From: Metabacillus niabensis
GTDB taxonomy: Bacteria > Bacillota > Bacilli > Bacillales > Bacillaceae
Length of the DNA stretch: 64,000 bases
Direction: 5' to 3'
NCBI RefSeq assembly: GCF_020524345.1
Contig: NZ_JAIVLH010000002.1
Location: 62,001 to 126,000 of the forward strand
Position 1 is the first letter of the stretch; every line of letters starts with the position of its first letter. Shown piece after piece: positions 17,103 to 27,062 of this stretch. Both the position numbers and the translations under genes were made by a program. Under the pieces are notes generated by a model. That model did no database searches. It had not been told where the DNA came from and worked only from the letters and a program-made list of their open reading frames with translations.

Positions 17103-17948
17103 ATGTTACCAATATATGAAGATTTAAAAGATAAAGTAGCAGTTATTACAGGTGGCGCAGGAGTTCTTTGCGGTCGTATGGCTATTGAATTAGCTCGACA
17201 AGGAATGAAGGTCGCTATCTTAAACCGTACATACGAAAAAGGTTTGGCAGTTGTGAATGAAATTATTGAAGCTGGTGGAGATGCACTAGCAATCGAGTGT
17301 GACGTACTTAATATTGAAAGTGTAAAAAAAGCAGAGCAAAAGATCTTTGAAGTATACGGTGACTACCATGTATTAATAAATGGTGCAGGAGGAAATCATC
17401 CGAAGGGGGTAACAACGAAGGAAATCTTTGAGATGTCAGATTTAGAAAATAAAGATATTACGACTTTCTTTGACCTTACGACAGAAGGTTTTCAGTCTGT
17501 TTTTAATCTGAATATTATCGGCACATTAATTCCAACTCAAGTATTTACGAAGAGAATGATTGAAACAAAAGGAACGATCATCAATATTTCATCAATGAGT
17601 GCACCAAGCCCTATGACAAAGGTACCTGCATATAGTGCAGCAAAATCCGGAATTGAGAACTTCACAAAATGGCTTGCGGTCCATATGGCTGAGACAGGTA
17701 TTCGTGTAAATGCAATTGCACCAGGATTTTTCTTAACGAAACAAAATGAAAAATTATTGAAAAACGAGGATGGCAGCTATACTGACCGAACGAAAAAAAT
17801 TCTAGCGCACACTCCTATGAAAAGACTGGGAGATCCAGATGACTTATTAGGTACATTATTATGGTTAATTGATGAGAACTCAAGTAGATTCGTTACAGGA
17901 ATAAGTGTACCGGTTGATGGTGGATTTATGGCTTATTCAGGTGTCTAA
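17103..17948 (+). CDS. uxuB: D-mannonate oxidoreductase (fructuronate reductase), SDR type, 281 aa
   Basis: It reduces D-fructuronate to D-mannonate with NAD(P)H in glucuronate catabolism. The N-terminus ([26 protein letters not shown]) and C-terminus ([20 protein letters not shown]) are very close to B. subtilis YjmF/UxuB. The SDR motifs TGGAGVL and [19 protein letters not shown] are seen. ATG 17103 follows AAAGGAGT. It stands first in the uronate/xylan island, with a cre-like site in its promoter. It works with UxuA, encoded 11 kb downstream. It ends before the XylR-controlled promoter, so it is a separate transcription unit. Confidence 0.93.
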   Translation: MLPIYEDLKDKVAVITGGAGVLCGRMAIELARQGMKVAILNRTYEKGLAVVNEIIEAGGDALAIECDVLNIESVKKAEQKIFEVYGDYHVLINGAGGNHPKGVTTKEIFEMSDLENKDITTFFDLTTEGFQSVFNLNIIGTLIPTQVFTKRMIETKGTIINISSMSAPSPMTKVPAYSAAKSGIENFTKWLAVHMAETGIRVNAIAPGFFLTKQNEKLLKNEDGSYTDRTKKILAHTPMKRLGDPDDLLGTLLWLIDENSSRFVTGISVPVDGGFMAYSGV

Positions 17949-18031
17949 CATACGTGTAGTTCTATGATTTTAGCGAAATTTCAAACATGTATTGTAGATA
18001 ATTGACGAGGATTGAAAAAAAATAAAAAAAC

Positions 18032-18056
18032 TTAGTTTATTCAATAGACAAACTAA
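18032..18056 (+). promoter_or_regulatory. XylR operator (xylO) upstream of xylA
   Basis: Inverted half-sites TTAGTTT (18032-18038) and AAACTAA (18050-18056) with an 11-base centre fit the Bacillus xyl operator. It overlaps the -35 of the promoter. No xylR gene is in the window, so the repressor is encoded elsewhere. Confidence 0.9.
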
Positions 18057-18073
18057 CTTAGAGGTGGTATTAT
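18045..18073 (+). promoter_or_regulatory. xylA promoter
   Basis: TAGACA (18045-18050) and TATTAT (18068-18073) are separated by 17 bases. The -35 lies inside the xyl operator, giving direct repression by XylR. Confidence 0.75.
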
Positions 18074-18154
18074 ATTGGTGTAAGGAACAAAAGAATAAAA
18101 CTTATATTAAAAGACAACCAAAAGGCTAATTGTTGTATGTTAATGTTCTATTAT

Positions 18155-18168
18155 TGAAAGCGTTAACA
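18155..18168 (+). promoter_or_regulatory. CcpA cre site in the xylA leader
   Basis: TGAAAGCGTTAACA matches TGWAANCGNTNWCA at all positions. It lies about 75 bases downstream of the promoter and 46 before the start codon, the roadblock position for catabolite repression. Confidence 0.9.
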
Positions 18169-18213
18169 GTAGTTTGGGAGTTTTTAAGTTTAGTTAATCG
18201 GGAGGCAAAAAAC

Positions 18214-19545
18214 ATGGCTTATTTTGAAAACGTTAACCAAATTAAATATGAAGGACCTGGTTCTGCAAACCCTCTAGCTTTTAAATACTATAACCCCGAG
18301 GAAGTCATTAACGGAAAGAAAATGGAGGATTTACTCCGCTTTTCAGTTGCATACTGGCATACATTTACTGCTGACGGTTCCGATCCATTCGGTGTTGGAA
18401 CGGCTGTTCGCCCATGGAATCACTTGCAAGGCTTAGATTTAGCAAAAGCTCGTGTTGAAGCTGCATTTGAATTTTTCGAAAAGCTGAATGTACCATTCTT
18501 CTGCTTCCATGATGTAGATATTGCACCAGAAGGAGCAACATTAGCTGAATCAAATAAAAATCAAGATATTATTGTTGCGATGATTAAAGAATATATGAAA
18601 ACAAGCAAAACGAAGCTACTCTGGAATACAGCAAACATGTTTACAAACCCACGTTATGTTCATGGGGCTGCTACTTCTAACAATGCTGATGTTTACGCTT
18701 ACTCAGCGGCAAAGGTGAAAAAAGCGCTTGAAGTTGGAAAAGAGCTAGGTGCGGAAAACTATGTATTCTGGGGTGGTCGTGAAGGCTATGAAACACTTCT
18801 TAATACAAACATGGGCTTAGAATTAGATAACCTTGCACGTTTCTTCCATATGGCAGTTGACTATGCTAAAGAAATCGGTTTTGATGCACCATTCCTAATT
18901 GAACCAAAACCAAAAGAACCTACTAAACACCAATATGATTTTGATGTTGCGACTGGATTAGCTTTCTTGCAAAAATATGATCTTACAGACCATTTTAAAT
19001 TTAATATTGAAGCAAACCACGCTACACTTGCAGGTCATACGTTCGAACACGAATTACGTGTTGCACGCGAAAACAATATGCTGGGATCTGTTGATGCAAA
19101 CCAAGGTGATACACTACTTGGCTGGGATACGGATGAATTCCCGACAGATTTATATTCTACAACATTAGCAATGTATGAGATTCTCAAAAATGATGGCTTA
19201 GGAAAAGGCGGATTAAACTTCGATGCAAAAGTAAGAAGAGGATCATTTGAAGCTGAAGATCTTTTCCATGCACATATTGCCGGAATGGACACATTTGCAA
19301 TCGGTACAAAAGTTGCGAACAAATTAATCCAAGATAAAGTTCTTGATAACTTTATTGAAGAAAGATATAGCAGTTATACACAAGGAATTGGACTAGAGAT
19401 TGTTGAAGGAAAAACAAACCTTCGCAAGCTTGAAGAATATGCTCTACAATTAACAGAAATTAAAAATGCTTCAGGTAGACAAGAGCGTTTAAAAGCAACG
19501 GTAAACCAATACATTATTGAAACATTGGCAAATGTAACGGTTTAA
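18214..19545 (+). CDS. xylA: Xylose isomerase, 443 aa
   Basis: It interconverts D-xylose and D-xylulose in the cytosol. The catalytic His lies in [13 protein letters not shown], the signature Trp/Glu segment is [10 protein letters not shown], and metal ligands are in [20 protein letters not shown] and [21 protein letters not shown]. The length matches class II xylose isomerases. ATG 18214 is chosen for GGGAGG seven bases upstream; the frame extends further but without a site. Controlled by XylR and CcpA sites upstream. A hairpin, not a true terminator, separates it from aguA. xylB is not present here, so xylulokinase must come from another locus. Confidence 0.96.
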   Translation: MAYFENVNQIKYEGPGSANPLAFKYYNPEEVINGKKMEDLLRFSVAYWHTFTADGSDPFGVGTAVRPWNHLQGLDLAKARVEAAFEFFEKLNVPFFCFHDVDIAPEGATLAESNKNQDIIVAMIKEYMKTSKTKLLWNTANMFTNPRYVHGAATSNNADVYAYSAAKVKKALEVGKELGAENYVFWGGREGYETLLNTNMGLELDNLARFFHMAVDYAKEIGFDAPFLIEPKPKEPTKHQYDFDVATGLAFLQKYDLTDHFKFNIEANHATLAGHTFEHELRVARENNMLGSVDANQGDTLLGWDTDEFPTDLYSTTLAMYEILKNDGLGKGGLNFDAKVRRGSFEAEDLFHAHIAGMDTFAIGTKVANKLIQDKVLDNFIEERYSSYTQGIGLEIVEGKTNLRKLEEYALQLTEIKNASGRQERLKATVNQYIIETLANVTV

Positions 19546-19564
19546 ATTCTTGTTATAAAATAGG

Positions 19565-19592
19565 AGGATGACTCTGTCTGTAGAGTCATCCT
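19565..19592 (+). other. Intercistronic hairpin between xylA and aguA
   Basis: An 11-bp perfect stem (AGGATGACTCT and complement) with loop GTCTGT is not followed by a U-run (next bases AAATTAAAAGG). It is better explained as an mRNA-stabilising or processing structure protecting the xylA 3' end than as a terminator. Confidence 0.65.
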
Positions 19593-19617
19593 AAATTAAA
19601 AGGAAAGGGGTAATCCT

Positions 19618-21708
19618 TTGAACAATTCCACTAATATCCAAATCAAAGAACAAACTTTGGAAGCAGCGTATCATTGTTGGCTGCAATATAATAAGCTTGA
19701 CAGCTCAATAAAAGAACAGTATCAGACATATTGCGAAACTCTCATCTTTTTAGATCATTCACAAATCATTCAGGCAGCTAAAGAAGAGCTGGTACAAGGT
19801 ATTACTTCGATGATACACCCTCCATCAGTACATGCAGTCCCACTAGAAAAACCATCAATTGTTTTAGCAACTTATGAAAATAACCAATTAAAAGATTATG
19901 GTATTAATACAACAGTTTTAGATCATTTGCAAGAAGACAGCTATCTTATTCAAACGATTACATACAAAAATCATCATACAATCGCGATAATTGGAAAACA
20001 GGATAAAGGTGTGTTATATGGAGCATTTCATCTCTTAAGACTTATGCAAATGCGAGAAAACCTTAATGAATTAGCCATTATAGAAAATCCGTCTAACCAA
20101 ATTCGAATGATTAATCATTGGGATAATATGGACGGTAGTATTGAACGGGGATATTCTGGAGATTCCATTTTCTATAAAGACTATGAATTTATACATGATA
20201 TAAAAAGAATCAAAGACTATGCTAGATTGTTATCTTCAGTCGGAATTAACAGTTTATCCATTAATAATGTAAACGTGCATAAAGTGGAGACTAATCTTAT
20301 TACAAAAGAAATGCTACCAAGCGTTGCAGAAATTGCTGATATTATGAGATGTTATGGTATTACAACATATTTAAGTGTTAATTATGCAAGTACAATTGAA
20401 ATTGGTAATCTTCCAACTGCAGATCCTTTGGATAAAGATGTACAGCAATGGTGGATCGAGAAAACAAAAGAGATTTATCAACATATACCTGATTTTGGCG
20501 GGTTTATTGTGAAAGCGGATTCAGAACATCGTCCCGGGCCTTTTACATATAATCGTACACATGCAGATGGGGCAAATATGCTGGCTAAAGCACTTGAGCC
20601 GTTTGGTGGACTTGTTTTCTGGAGATGTTTTGTTTACAACTGTCTTCAAGATTGGCGTGATCGAAAAACAGATCGTGCAAGAGCGGCATATGATCATTTT
20701 AAACCATTAGACGGAGAGTTTATGGATAATGTTATCCTCCAGATTAAAAATGGTCCAATGGATTTCCAAGTAAGAGAACCTGTTTCCCCTTTATTTGGTG
20801 CCCTGCAGAACACAAACCATGTACTTGAATTTCAAGTGGCACAAGAATATACGGGACAACAAAAAGATTTATGCTTCCTTGTTCCACAATGGAAGGAAGT
20901 TTTGGACTTTGACACGCACGCAAAGGGAGAAGGAACCACGATCAAATCGATTGTAGATGGATCACAGTTTGACCTAACATATAGTGGTATCACAGCTGTA
21001 TCTAATATTGGAAATGATATGAACTGGACAGGAAATACACTTGCTCAAGCAAACTTTTTTGGCTATGGCCGTTTAATTTGGAATACCGACTTAACATCAG
21101 AGGAAATTGCGAATGAGTGGGTTCGTATTACATTTGGTCATGATGATGAAGTTGTTTCAACTATTACGAAAATGCTTCTTCATTCTTGGGAGATTTATGA
21201 GAATTATACGGCACCGCTTGGGGTTGGCTGGATGATTAATCCGGGTCATCACTATGGACCTAATATTGAAGGGTATGAATACTCATTGTGGGGAACGTAT
21301 CATTTTTCAGATTGCTTTGGTACAGGAGTGAATCGAACGATAAAAGACGGAACTGGATATACTTCACAATATTATCCTGAAAACGCCAGTCTATATGATT
21401 CAATTGAAACGTGTCCGGATAATTTATTATTATTTTTCCATCATGTCCCTTATCGTCATCAATTAAAATCGGGTAAGACGGTTATTCAACATATTTACGA
21501 TACACACTTTTTAGGGGTTGAACAGGTTCAGGATATGATTCAAAAGTGGAAACAGCTTGAGCAAAACATAGATTCCTATCGGTATAAAAATGTATTAGAT
21601 CGATTTAACATGCAATTAGAAAATGCAATTGAGTGGAGAGATCGTATCAATACGTATTTCTTTAGACATTCCGGTATCCAGGATGAACATAGTCGCCTTA
21701 TTTACTAA
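19618..21708 (+). CDS. aguA: Intracellular alpha-glucuronidase, GH67, 696 aa
   Basis: It hydrolyses the alpha-1,2 bond between (4-O-methyl)glucuronic acid and the terminal xylose of aldouronic acids. No signal peptide, so it acts after uptake. Domain order: N-terminal GH67N (1-150), TIM barrel (about 155-480) with the catalytic acid in [14 protein letters not shown] (Glu303), and a helical C-terminal dimerisation domain. Length fits Geobacillus AguA (about 680). The start is TTG 19618 after AAAGGAAAGGGG. It is downstream of xylA, sharing its XylR/CcpA control, which makes sense because both products arise from the same oligomers. Confidence 0.95.
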   Translation: MNNSTNIQIKEQTLEAAYHCWLQYNKLDSSIKEQYQTYCETLIFLDHSQIIQAAKEELVQGITSMIHPPSVHAVPLEKPSIVLATYENNQLKDYGINTTVLDHLQEDSYLIQTITYKNHHTIAIIGKQDKGVLYGAFHLLRLMQMRENLNELAIIENPSNQIRMINHWDNMDGSIERGYSGDSIFYKDYEFIHDIKRIKDYARLLSSVGINSLSINNVNVHKVETNLITKEMLPSVAEIADIMRCYGITTYLSVNYASTIEIGNLPTADPLDKDVQQWWIEKTKEIYQHIPDFGGFIVKADSEHRPGPFTYNRTHADGANMLAKALEPFGGLVFWRCFVYNCLQDWRDRKTDRARAAYDHFKPLDGEFMDNVILQIKNGPMDFQVREPVSPLFGALQNTNHVLEFQVAQEYTGQQKDLCFLVPQWKEVLDFDTHAKGEGTTIKSIVDGSQFDLTYSGITAVSNIGNDMNWTGNTLAQANFFGYGRLIWNTDLTSEEIANEWVRITFGHDDEVVSTITKMLLHSWEIYENYTAPLGVGWMINPGHHYGPNIEGYEYSLWGTYHFSDCFGTGVNRTIKDGTGYTSQYYPENASLYDSIETCPDNLLLFFHHVPYRHQLKSGKTVIQHIYDTHFLGVEQVQDMIQKWKQLEQNIDSYRYKNVLDRFNMQLENAIEWRDRINTYFFRHSGIQDEHSRLIY

Positions 21709-21747
21709 TTTTTTGAAATGACATAACATTTTTTTTATAACTTCACT

Positions 21748-21763
21748 ACCATACTAGTATTAC
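21748..21763 (+). promoter_or_regulatory. GntR-type operator, copy A (upstream of the Gfo/Idh gene)
   Basis: ACTACCATACTAGTAT (16-mer spanning 21745-21760) carries the palindrome ATACTAGTAT at 21751-21760. It is identical to copies B and C upstream of the permease and uxuA genes, 44 bases before this start codon. Confidence 0.75.
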
Positions 21764-21804
21764 TAGGATATTATTAATCTTCTATTCGGAAAGGAAATGG
21801 TCCC

Positions 21805-22965
21805 TTGATTAATATAGCCATTATCGGTGCCGGTGGAATAGCTTCTGCCCATGTTAAAGCGTATGATACTTTATCGGAAAAATGTAAAATCGTTGCATTA
21901 GCAGATATCTACCCAGACAAAGCGAGGACACTTGCAGAAACTTTCTCTTTAAAATGTAAAATTGTTAGCGATTACAGTGAATTATTGGATGATCCAACAA
22001 TTGATGCTGTTTCAATATGTACACCACCTTTTACTCATAGAAATCTAGCTGTTGACTTTCTTCAAGCGGGTAAACATGTTTTGGTTGAAAAACCAATGGC
22101 TTCCTCATTAAAAGAATGTGATGACATGATTATGGCAGCTAAGGAAAGCAATAGACTACTATCTGTTGTTGCTCAAAATCGTTTTATGAATCCAATTATG
22201 AATTTAAGTCATGTACTGAACCAGAAATTAATTGGGAAAATAGCTCATGCACAAATTGATTCCTATTGGTGGAGAGGTCATAGTTACTATGATTTATGGT
22301 GGAGAGGCACTTGGGAAAAAGAAGGTGGAGGCTGTACGTTAAATCATGCTGTTCATCATATTGATATGTTGCAATGGATGATGGGAATGCCGAAAGAAAT
22401 CGTAGCTATTTCTTCAAATACATTACATGATAATGCAGAGGTTGAAGATCTGTCGGTTGCCATTTTACAGTATGAAGATGGAGGATTAGCACAAGTGACG
22501 AGTTCTGTTGTCCATCATGGTGAAGAACAGCAGCTTATTTTTCAAGGGGAAAAAGCAAGAGTTTCAGTTCCATGGAAGGTGAAAGCGCAAAAGGCTCGAG
22601 CGAATGGATTTCCGTATGAAGAAAGTGATATTGACATCGAAACGAAGATTCAACAATTTTGGGATGAATGTCCATTACTTGAACATGAAGGCCACACTGG
22701 ACAAATTAATCATTTCTTAGAAGCCATCAATGGCCAAGAGTGTTTACTTGTTGATGGAATTCAAGGACGTAATACATTAGAGCTTATTACGGCCATTTAC
22801 AAGTCTGCAAATGAAGGTGTTCGCGTAACATTACCTCTTTCAGTAGATGATCCTTTTTATACACGTGAAGGAATACTTGCACATGTTAAGCGTTTTTATG
22901 AGAAAACAACGAGCATTGAAAATTTCTCTGATACAAAAATTTCAACAGGTGGCAAATACGTGTAA
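21805..22965 (+). CDS. Gfo/Idh/MocA family oxidoreductase, 386 aa
   Basis: NAD(P)-dependent sugar or sugar-acid dehydrogenase. The N-terminal Rossmann motif IGAGGIAS is at residues 7-14. The catalytic Lys lies in the family motif VEKPMA (near residue 95), followed by a C-terminal alpha/beta domain with the His of LNHAVHHIDMLQWMMG. Start TTG 21805 follows AAAGGAAATGG. The specific substrate cannot be read; in this island it probably oxidises a uronate, xylose or a derivative of the imported oligomers. It follows aguA after 96 bp that contain operator copy A, so it likely heads its own transcript. Confidence 0.88.
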   Translation: MINIAIIGAGGIASAHVKAYDTLSEKCKIVALADIYPDKARTLAETFSLKCKIVSDYSELLDDPTIDAVSICTPPFTHRNLAVDFLQAGKHVLVEKPMASSLKECDDMIMAAKESNRLLSVVAQNRFMNPIMNLSHVLNQKLIGKIAHAQIDSYWWRGHSYYDLWWRGTWEKEGGGCTLNHAVHHIDMLQWMMGMPKEIVAISSNTLHDNAEVEDLSVAILQYEDGGLAQVTSSVVHHGEEQQLIFQGEKARVSVPWKVKAQKARANGFPYEESDIDIETKIQQFWDECPLLEHEGHTGQINHFLEAINGQECLLVDGIQGRNTLELITAIYKSANEGVRVTLPLSVDDPFYTREGILAHVKRFYEKTTSIENFSDTKISTGGKYV

Positions 22966-23231
22966 ATAATGCGAGGGCTAAATTGCTTGCTTTCACAGCT
23001 TAACCTGATAAATATCTCAAATGAAGAAGAAATACAAATCTAGTATATAAGTAGTAGAAAAAATTAATATAATCAATTGGCTGGGGCAGGACAGTAATAT
23101 CATATTGTATATTTACAGAATGTCGCATAGAATACCTGCTCCAACTAGTTTTATTGACCATAAACCATTTATGAAAAATAGATATATGGGAAAATAATGA
23201 ATAAATTTTAACATTTATCCTATTCCATATT
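22966..23231. other. Intergenic stretch without gene
   Basis: About 265 bases before operator copy B. I see no ribosome binding site with an open frame, and no terminator with a U-tract. There is one weak long-range pairing (TGGGGCAGG near 23084 with CCTGCTCCA near 23130). No function is assigned. Confidence 0.5.
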
Positions 23232-23247
23232 ACTACCATACTAGTAT
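23232..23247 (+). promoter_or_regulatory. GntR-type operator, copy B (upstream of the importer genes)
   Basis: ACTACCATACTAGTAT with palindrome at 23238-23247, identical over 16 bases to copies A and C. It is 119 bases before the first permease start and overlaps a -10-like TATTAT (23245-23250). Confidence 0.75.
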
Positions 23248-23298
23248 TATTAATATTCATTTGTGTTCAAAGAAAAACATATAAAACTCTCGAATTGT

Positions 23299-23313
23299 TT
23301 GTAAGCGCTTCAT
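23299..23313 (+). promoter_or_regulatory. cre-like site upstream of the importer genes
   Basis: TTGTAAGCGCTTCAT contains the palindromic CcpA core AAGCGCTT. It matches the relaxed consensus WTGNAANCGNWNNCW except for one position. It lies between operator B and the permease gene, so catabolite repression of uptake is likely. Confidence 0.6.
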
Positions 23314-23366
23314 AGATATGCGGTTTTCGATCTTAATTATTTTGTGAAAAGAGTGGGGGGATTAAT

Positions 23367-24329
23367 ATGGCAGAAATTAAAGTCGAAACAGGTGGGGAAT
23401 CAAATATTGTAATCAAAAGAAGTAAACTAGCTTTTTTGGGAACGATCATACGAAGGGATTGGCAGCTGTACTCATTGCTAGTTCTACCCATCGTTTACTT
23501 AATCATATTTAAATATGGACCTATGTTTGGGAATATTATTGCATTTAGACGATTTATGCCTGGAGGTAAAATTTACGGGGAATCTTGGGTAGGCCTACAT
23601 TATTTTAAGATGTTTATCAATGATCCAACATTTTGGAATGTGTTTAAAAACACCCTAATGCTTGGTGGATTAACACTTATTATTTGTTTTCCGATGCCGA
23701 TCATTTTTGCCTTATTGCTTAATGAAATTAAAGCGAAAAAATTCAAGAAGTTTGTTCAAACGGCATCATATTTACCTCACTTTTTATCAATCGTTATTGT
23801 AGCAGGAATGATTCTGCAATTAACAGCAGTTAATGGGACTATCAATTCGATTGTGGAATTTTTCACGGGTGAAAAGATTAACTTTATTCAACAAGCAGAA
23901 TGGTTCAGAACCATTTATGTAACTTCAGAGATATGGCAAACGATGGGATGGGGAGCAATTTTGTACTTAGCAGCACTAACAACAATAGATGAATCATTGT
24001 ATGAGGCTGCCAAAATAGATGGTGCAAATCGCTGGAAACAAACTCTTCATATCACAATACCAGGAATTCTTCCAACAATTGTTGTTTTACTAATTCTAAA
24101 TATCGGGAGTTTCATGGCAGTAGGCTTTGAAAAAATCTTACTTTTATATAACCCATTAACTTATCAAACATCAGATGTTATCTCAACATATTTATATCGA
24201 GTTGGTTTGGAATCTAGTAATTTTAGTTATGCAACTGCGATCGGGTTATTTGAATCTATTATAGGCTTGGTCTTAGTATTATCAGCTAATGGAATTTCTA
24301 GAAAATTAACTGAAAGAAGCTTGTGGTAG
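23367..24329 (+). CDS. ABC sugar importer permease, LplB-like, 320 aa
   Basis: Inner-membrane subunit of a CUT1-type oligosaccharide importer. There are six predicted membrane spans (first about 33-50), and the MalF-type EAA loop is EAAKIDGANRWKQTLHITIPGI. Sequence type and the pairing with a YtcP-like subunit match LplB and the aldotetraouronate transporters of Paenibacillus/Geobacillus. ATG 23367 follows GTGGGGGG. Operator B and a cre-like site precede it. Together with the next two genes it should import (methyl)glucuronoxylo-oligosaccharides. No ATPase gene is present, so a shared MsmX-type ATPase is inferred. Confidence 0.92.
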   Translation: MAEIKVETGGESNIVIKRSKLAFLGTIIRRDWQLYSLLVLPIVYLIIFKYGPMFGNIIAFRRFMPGGKIYGESWVGLHYFKMFINDPTFWNVFKNTLMLGGLTLIICFPMPIIFALLLNEIKAKKFKKFVQTASYLPHFLSIVIVAGMILQLTAVNGTINSIVEFFTGEKINFIQQAEWFRTIYVTSEIWQTMGWGAILYLAALTTIDESLYEAAKIDGANRWKQTLHITIPGILPTIVVLLILNIGSFMAVGFEKILLLYNPLTYQTSDVISTYLYRVGLESSNFSYATAIGLFESIIGLVLVLSANGISRKLTERSLW

Positions 24330-24341
24330 GGGGTTGATAAA

Positions 24342-25211
24342 ATGAAAGAGTCAAAACAATATAAAATATTTAAAGTTTTCAATGTATCAATTTTAATCAT
24401 CATCGTTTTTTGTACACTTTACCCTTTTTTAAATGTAATCGCTCAATCATTTAGTAGTGAGGCCTATATCAATGCAGGGAAAGTTACTCTTTTCCCTAGA
24501 GGATTTAATATAGACACTTACAAGACAATTGCACAAGATAGTATGTTTTGGATCAATTATAAAAATACAGTTGTATATACAGTTGTAGGAACAGCGATTT
24601 CTATGTTCCTTACAACAATCTTTGCCTATGCATTATCAAAGAAACGTTTAGTAGGTAGAAAGTTTTTAACATTTTTCGCCGTTTTTACCATGTTTTTTAA
24701 TGGTGGGTTAGTACCTAACTATGTGTTAATTAATAGTTTAGGATTTGGTAACTCAATTTGGGCCATCGTCATTCCAGGTGCTATCAGTGTTTATAACATG
24801 TTAATTATGAAGTCATTTTTTGAAAATATGCCAGAAGAATTGGAGGAAGCTGCTTCTATCGATGGATTAAATACGTATGGAATTTTATTGAAAATTGTTC
24901 TGCCCCTCAGTAAGGCAGTTATTGCAACAATGATTTTGTTTTATGCAGTAGGACATTGGAACTCTTGGTTTCCTGCATTCTTATACTTAGATCAAAAAGA
25001 GTTATTCCCTGTTACGATGTATTTGAGAAATATGATAGCAGGTGTGACTGGAGCAACATCTGCCGGTGCCTCTTCTGCTGATAATTTAACTCAAATATCG
25101 GCAAACATTAAATCCGTTACGATGGTCTTAACAATTTTACCGATCTTAACAATCTATCCATTTGTACAAAAATACTTTGTATCGGGAGTAATGCTCGGAT
25201 CTGTTAAGTAA
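24342..25211 (+). CDS. ABC sugar importer permease, YtcP-like, 289 aa
   Basis: Second permease subunit (MalG type). The N-terminal helix is at residues 13-33, five further helices follow, and the EAA motif is EEAASIDGLNTYGILLKIVLPLSK. It ends in the characteristic YFVSGVMLGSVKG-like tail (KYFVSGVMLGSVK). ATG 24342 lies 12 bp after the LplB-like gene, preceded by AGGGGGTTGAT. It belongs to the YtcP/LplC group that works with LplA-type binding proteins. The gap after it holds a large hairpin, suggesting differential expression from the binding-protein gene. Confidence 0.92.
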   Translation: MKESKQYKIFKVFNVSILIIIVFCTLYPFLNVIAQSFSSEAYINAGKVTLFPRGFNIDTYKTIAQDSMFWINYKNTVVYTVVGTAISMFLTTIFAYALSKKRLVGRKFLTFFAVFTMFFNGGLVPNYVLINSLGFGNSIWAIVIPGAISVYNMLIMKSFFENMPEELEEAASIDGLNTYGILLKIVLPLSKAVIATMILFYAVGHWNSWFPAFLYLDQKELFPVTMYLRNMIAGVTGATSAGASSADNLTQISANIKSVTMVLTILPILTIYPFVQKYFVSGVMLGSVK

Positions 25212-25233
25212 ATACAAGAGCGTTTAATTGTTT

Positions 25234-25305
25234 ACTTAGTAGCAATGAGACTCTCATTAAGAGAAGGGATTATCTTTCTTTTAATGAGCGTCTTATCGCC
25301 TAAGT
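25234..25305 (+). other. Large intercistronic stem-loop before the binding-protein gene
   Basis: Outer arms ACTTAG/CTAAGT (25234-25239/25300-25305) and inner arms AGAC plus CTCATTAA pairing with TTAATGAG plus GTCT (25248-25260/25281-25293) form a roughly 70-nt structure without a terminal U-run. It could be a processing site or a 5' stabiliser for the downstream mRNA. Confidence 0.6.
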
Positions 25306-25359
25306 AGATAAAAACGCTTATGTTAAATCGACAAAACCAAAAAAAAGGGAGGAAAAGAA

Positions 25360-26988
25360 ATGGGGAAAGGTCTAAAAGGGTTAAAGTCGACATTTAGTGT
25401 ATTGGCTTTATCAGCACTTGTTGTTGCTGGCTGTTCAAACAATGAAACATCAAGTTCAGAGGAGAAGAACGTAAATCAAAAAGGAGCGATGGAATCATAC
25501 AATGTAGGTGATACTTTTAAATCTAGTGAAGAATTTGATCTTTCAATTCTCTACATGGATCAACCTACATATCCATACAAGGAAGACTGGCTGTTATGGG
25601 ATCATATTAAAGAAACAACGAATGTAACATTAAAACCAACAATTGTTCCTTTAAGTGATTATCCTCAAAAACGTAGTCTTTTAATTAGTTCTGGTGATGC
25701 ACCGTTAATTATTCCAAAAACTTATCCAGGTGAAGAAGCACCATTTGTTGCTTCTGGCGCAGCATTACCTGTAAGTGATTACATGGACAAAATGCCTCAC
25801 TTTAAGGAAAAAGTGGAGAAATGGCAACTTGAAGATGAATTAAAAGGACTTCGTCAGAAGGATGGGAAATTTTACGTTTTACCTGGTTTACATGAAGCTG
25901 TTTGGCCAGATTATACATTAATTGTAAGAACAGATATTTTCGAAAAGCATAATATTGCGATTCCAAAAACATGGGATGAATTATATACAGCAATGAAAAA
26001 ATTAAAAGAATTATATCCTGATGTTACACCTTTTTCTGATCGATTTACTTTCAATAGTACACTAAATATTGCCGCAGTTAACTTTGGCACAAAAGCCGGA
26101 TGGGGTTTTGGAAATGGTTTAACATATGACGAATCTAAGGATGAATTCGTACCAACAGCAACAACAGATGAGTATAAAGAATTGCTAACCTATTTTAATA
26201 AATTAGTTGAAGAAGGTCTATTGGATAAAGAAAGCTTTACTCAAGAAGATGATCAGGCTGTTCAGAAGTTTGTTACAGGCAAGTCATTTATCATTAATGG
26301 AAACTCACAAACAGTTGTTCAACATCGAACTGATATGGACAAAACGTTAGGCGAAGGAAATTATTCTATTGCGAAAATAACTGTTCCTGGTGGACCTGCT
26401 GGAGATTTAATGGGCGGTTCAAGATTAGAAAATGGGGTAATGATTTCTTCTAAAGCTAAAGAAAGCGAATACTTTGACGCGATCCTTCAATTCATTGATT
26501 GGTTATATTATAGTGATGAAGGTCAGGAGTTTACTAAATGGGGAGTTGAAGGCACGACATTTACAAAGGCTGAAGATGGAACTAGAACTCTGGTTGAAGA
26601 GGTTAATTATAATGGCTTAAACCCAGCTGGAACGAAAGACTTACGTATCGATTATGGTTTCTCAGGAGGAGTATTTGCTTACGGTGGAACAACTGACCTT
26701 CTTCGATCTATGATGAGTGAAGAGGAGATCAAGTTCCAAGAGGATATGGCAAATAGAAAAACAACCGTTCCTGCAGAGCCACCAATTCCTTACACAGTTG
26801 AAGATAGAGAACAAGTAACATTATTAAGTACGCCATTAAAAGACTTTACTGACCAAAATACATTGAAATTTATCTTAGGTGAACGTGATTTAAGTGAATT
26901 CGATGCATTTGTAAAAGAGTTAGAGGGTCAAGGCTTGCAACAATACGTAGATCTGGCAAATAAAACGTATAAAGACGCTAATAAATAA
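25360..26988 (+). CDS. Oligosaccharide-binding lipoprotein of the ABC importer, LplA-like, 542 aa
   Basis: Signal peptide II with lipobox VVAGC (Cys25) followed by a Ser/Asn/Glu-rich tether. The mature part is a large class F/cluster-B type solute-binding fold of about 515 residues, like LplA and the aldotetraouronate-binding proteins. The outer face of the membrane is its location. ATG 25360 follows GGGAGG. It lies after the permeases rather than before them, flanked by two strong hairpins (25234-25305 and 26997-27040), which could raise its mRNA level over the permease segment. Ligand identity (aldouronates) is inferred from aguA and uxu genes nearby. Confidence 0.92.
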   Translation: MGKGLKGLKSTFSVLALSALVVAGCSNNETSSSEEKNVNQKGAMESYNVGDTFKSSEEFDLSILYMDQPTYPYKEDWLLWDHIKETTNVTLKPTIVPLSDYPQKRSLLISSGDAPLIIPKTYPGEEAPFVASGAALPVSDYMDKMPHFKEKVEKWQLEDELKGLRQKDGKFYVLPGLHEAVWPDYTLIVRTDIFEKHNIAIPKTWDELYTAMKKLKELYPDVTPFSDRFTFNSTLNIAAVNFGTKAGWGFGNGLTYDESKDEFVPTATTDEYKELLTYFNKLVEEGLLDKESFTQEDDQAVQKFVTGKSFIINGNSQTVVQHRTDMDKTLGEGNYSIAKITVPGGPAGDLMGGSRLENGVMISSKAKESEYFDAILQFIDWLYYSDEGQEFTKWGVEGTTFTKAEDGTRTLVEEVNYNGLNPAGTKDLRIDYGFSGGVFAYGGTTDLLRSMMSEEEIKFQEDMANRKTTVPAEPPIPYTVEDREQVTLLSTPLKDFTDQNTLKFILGERDLSEFDAFVKELEGQGLQQYVDLANKTYKDANK

Positions 26989-26996
26989 TCTAATAA

Positions 26997-27040
26997 AGAG
27001 GTTAACTAAACGTGACTCATATCACGTTTAGTTAACCTCT
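26997..27040 (+). other. Long perfect hairpin after the binding-protein gene
   Basis: A 19-bp perfect stem (AGAGGTTAACTAAACGTGA and complement) with loop CTCATA. The next bases are ACTAAAAAGC, with no U-tract, so it is not a typical terminator. It probably blocks 3' exonucleases and stabilises the binding-protein mRNA. Confidence 0.75.
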
Positions 27041-27062
27041 ACTAAAAAGCAGGTGAATAATA

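Noticed and set aside
25311-25324. AAAAACGCTTATG as a cre site before the binding-protein gene
   Set aside because: At least three mismatches to the CcpA consensus, including outer positions.
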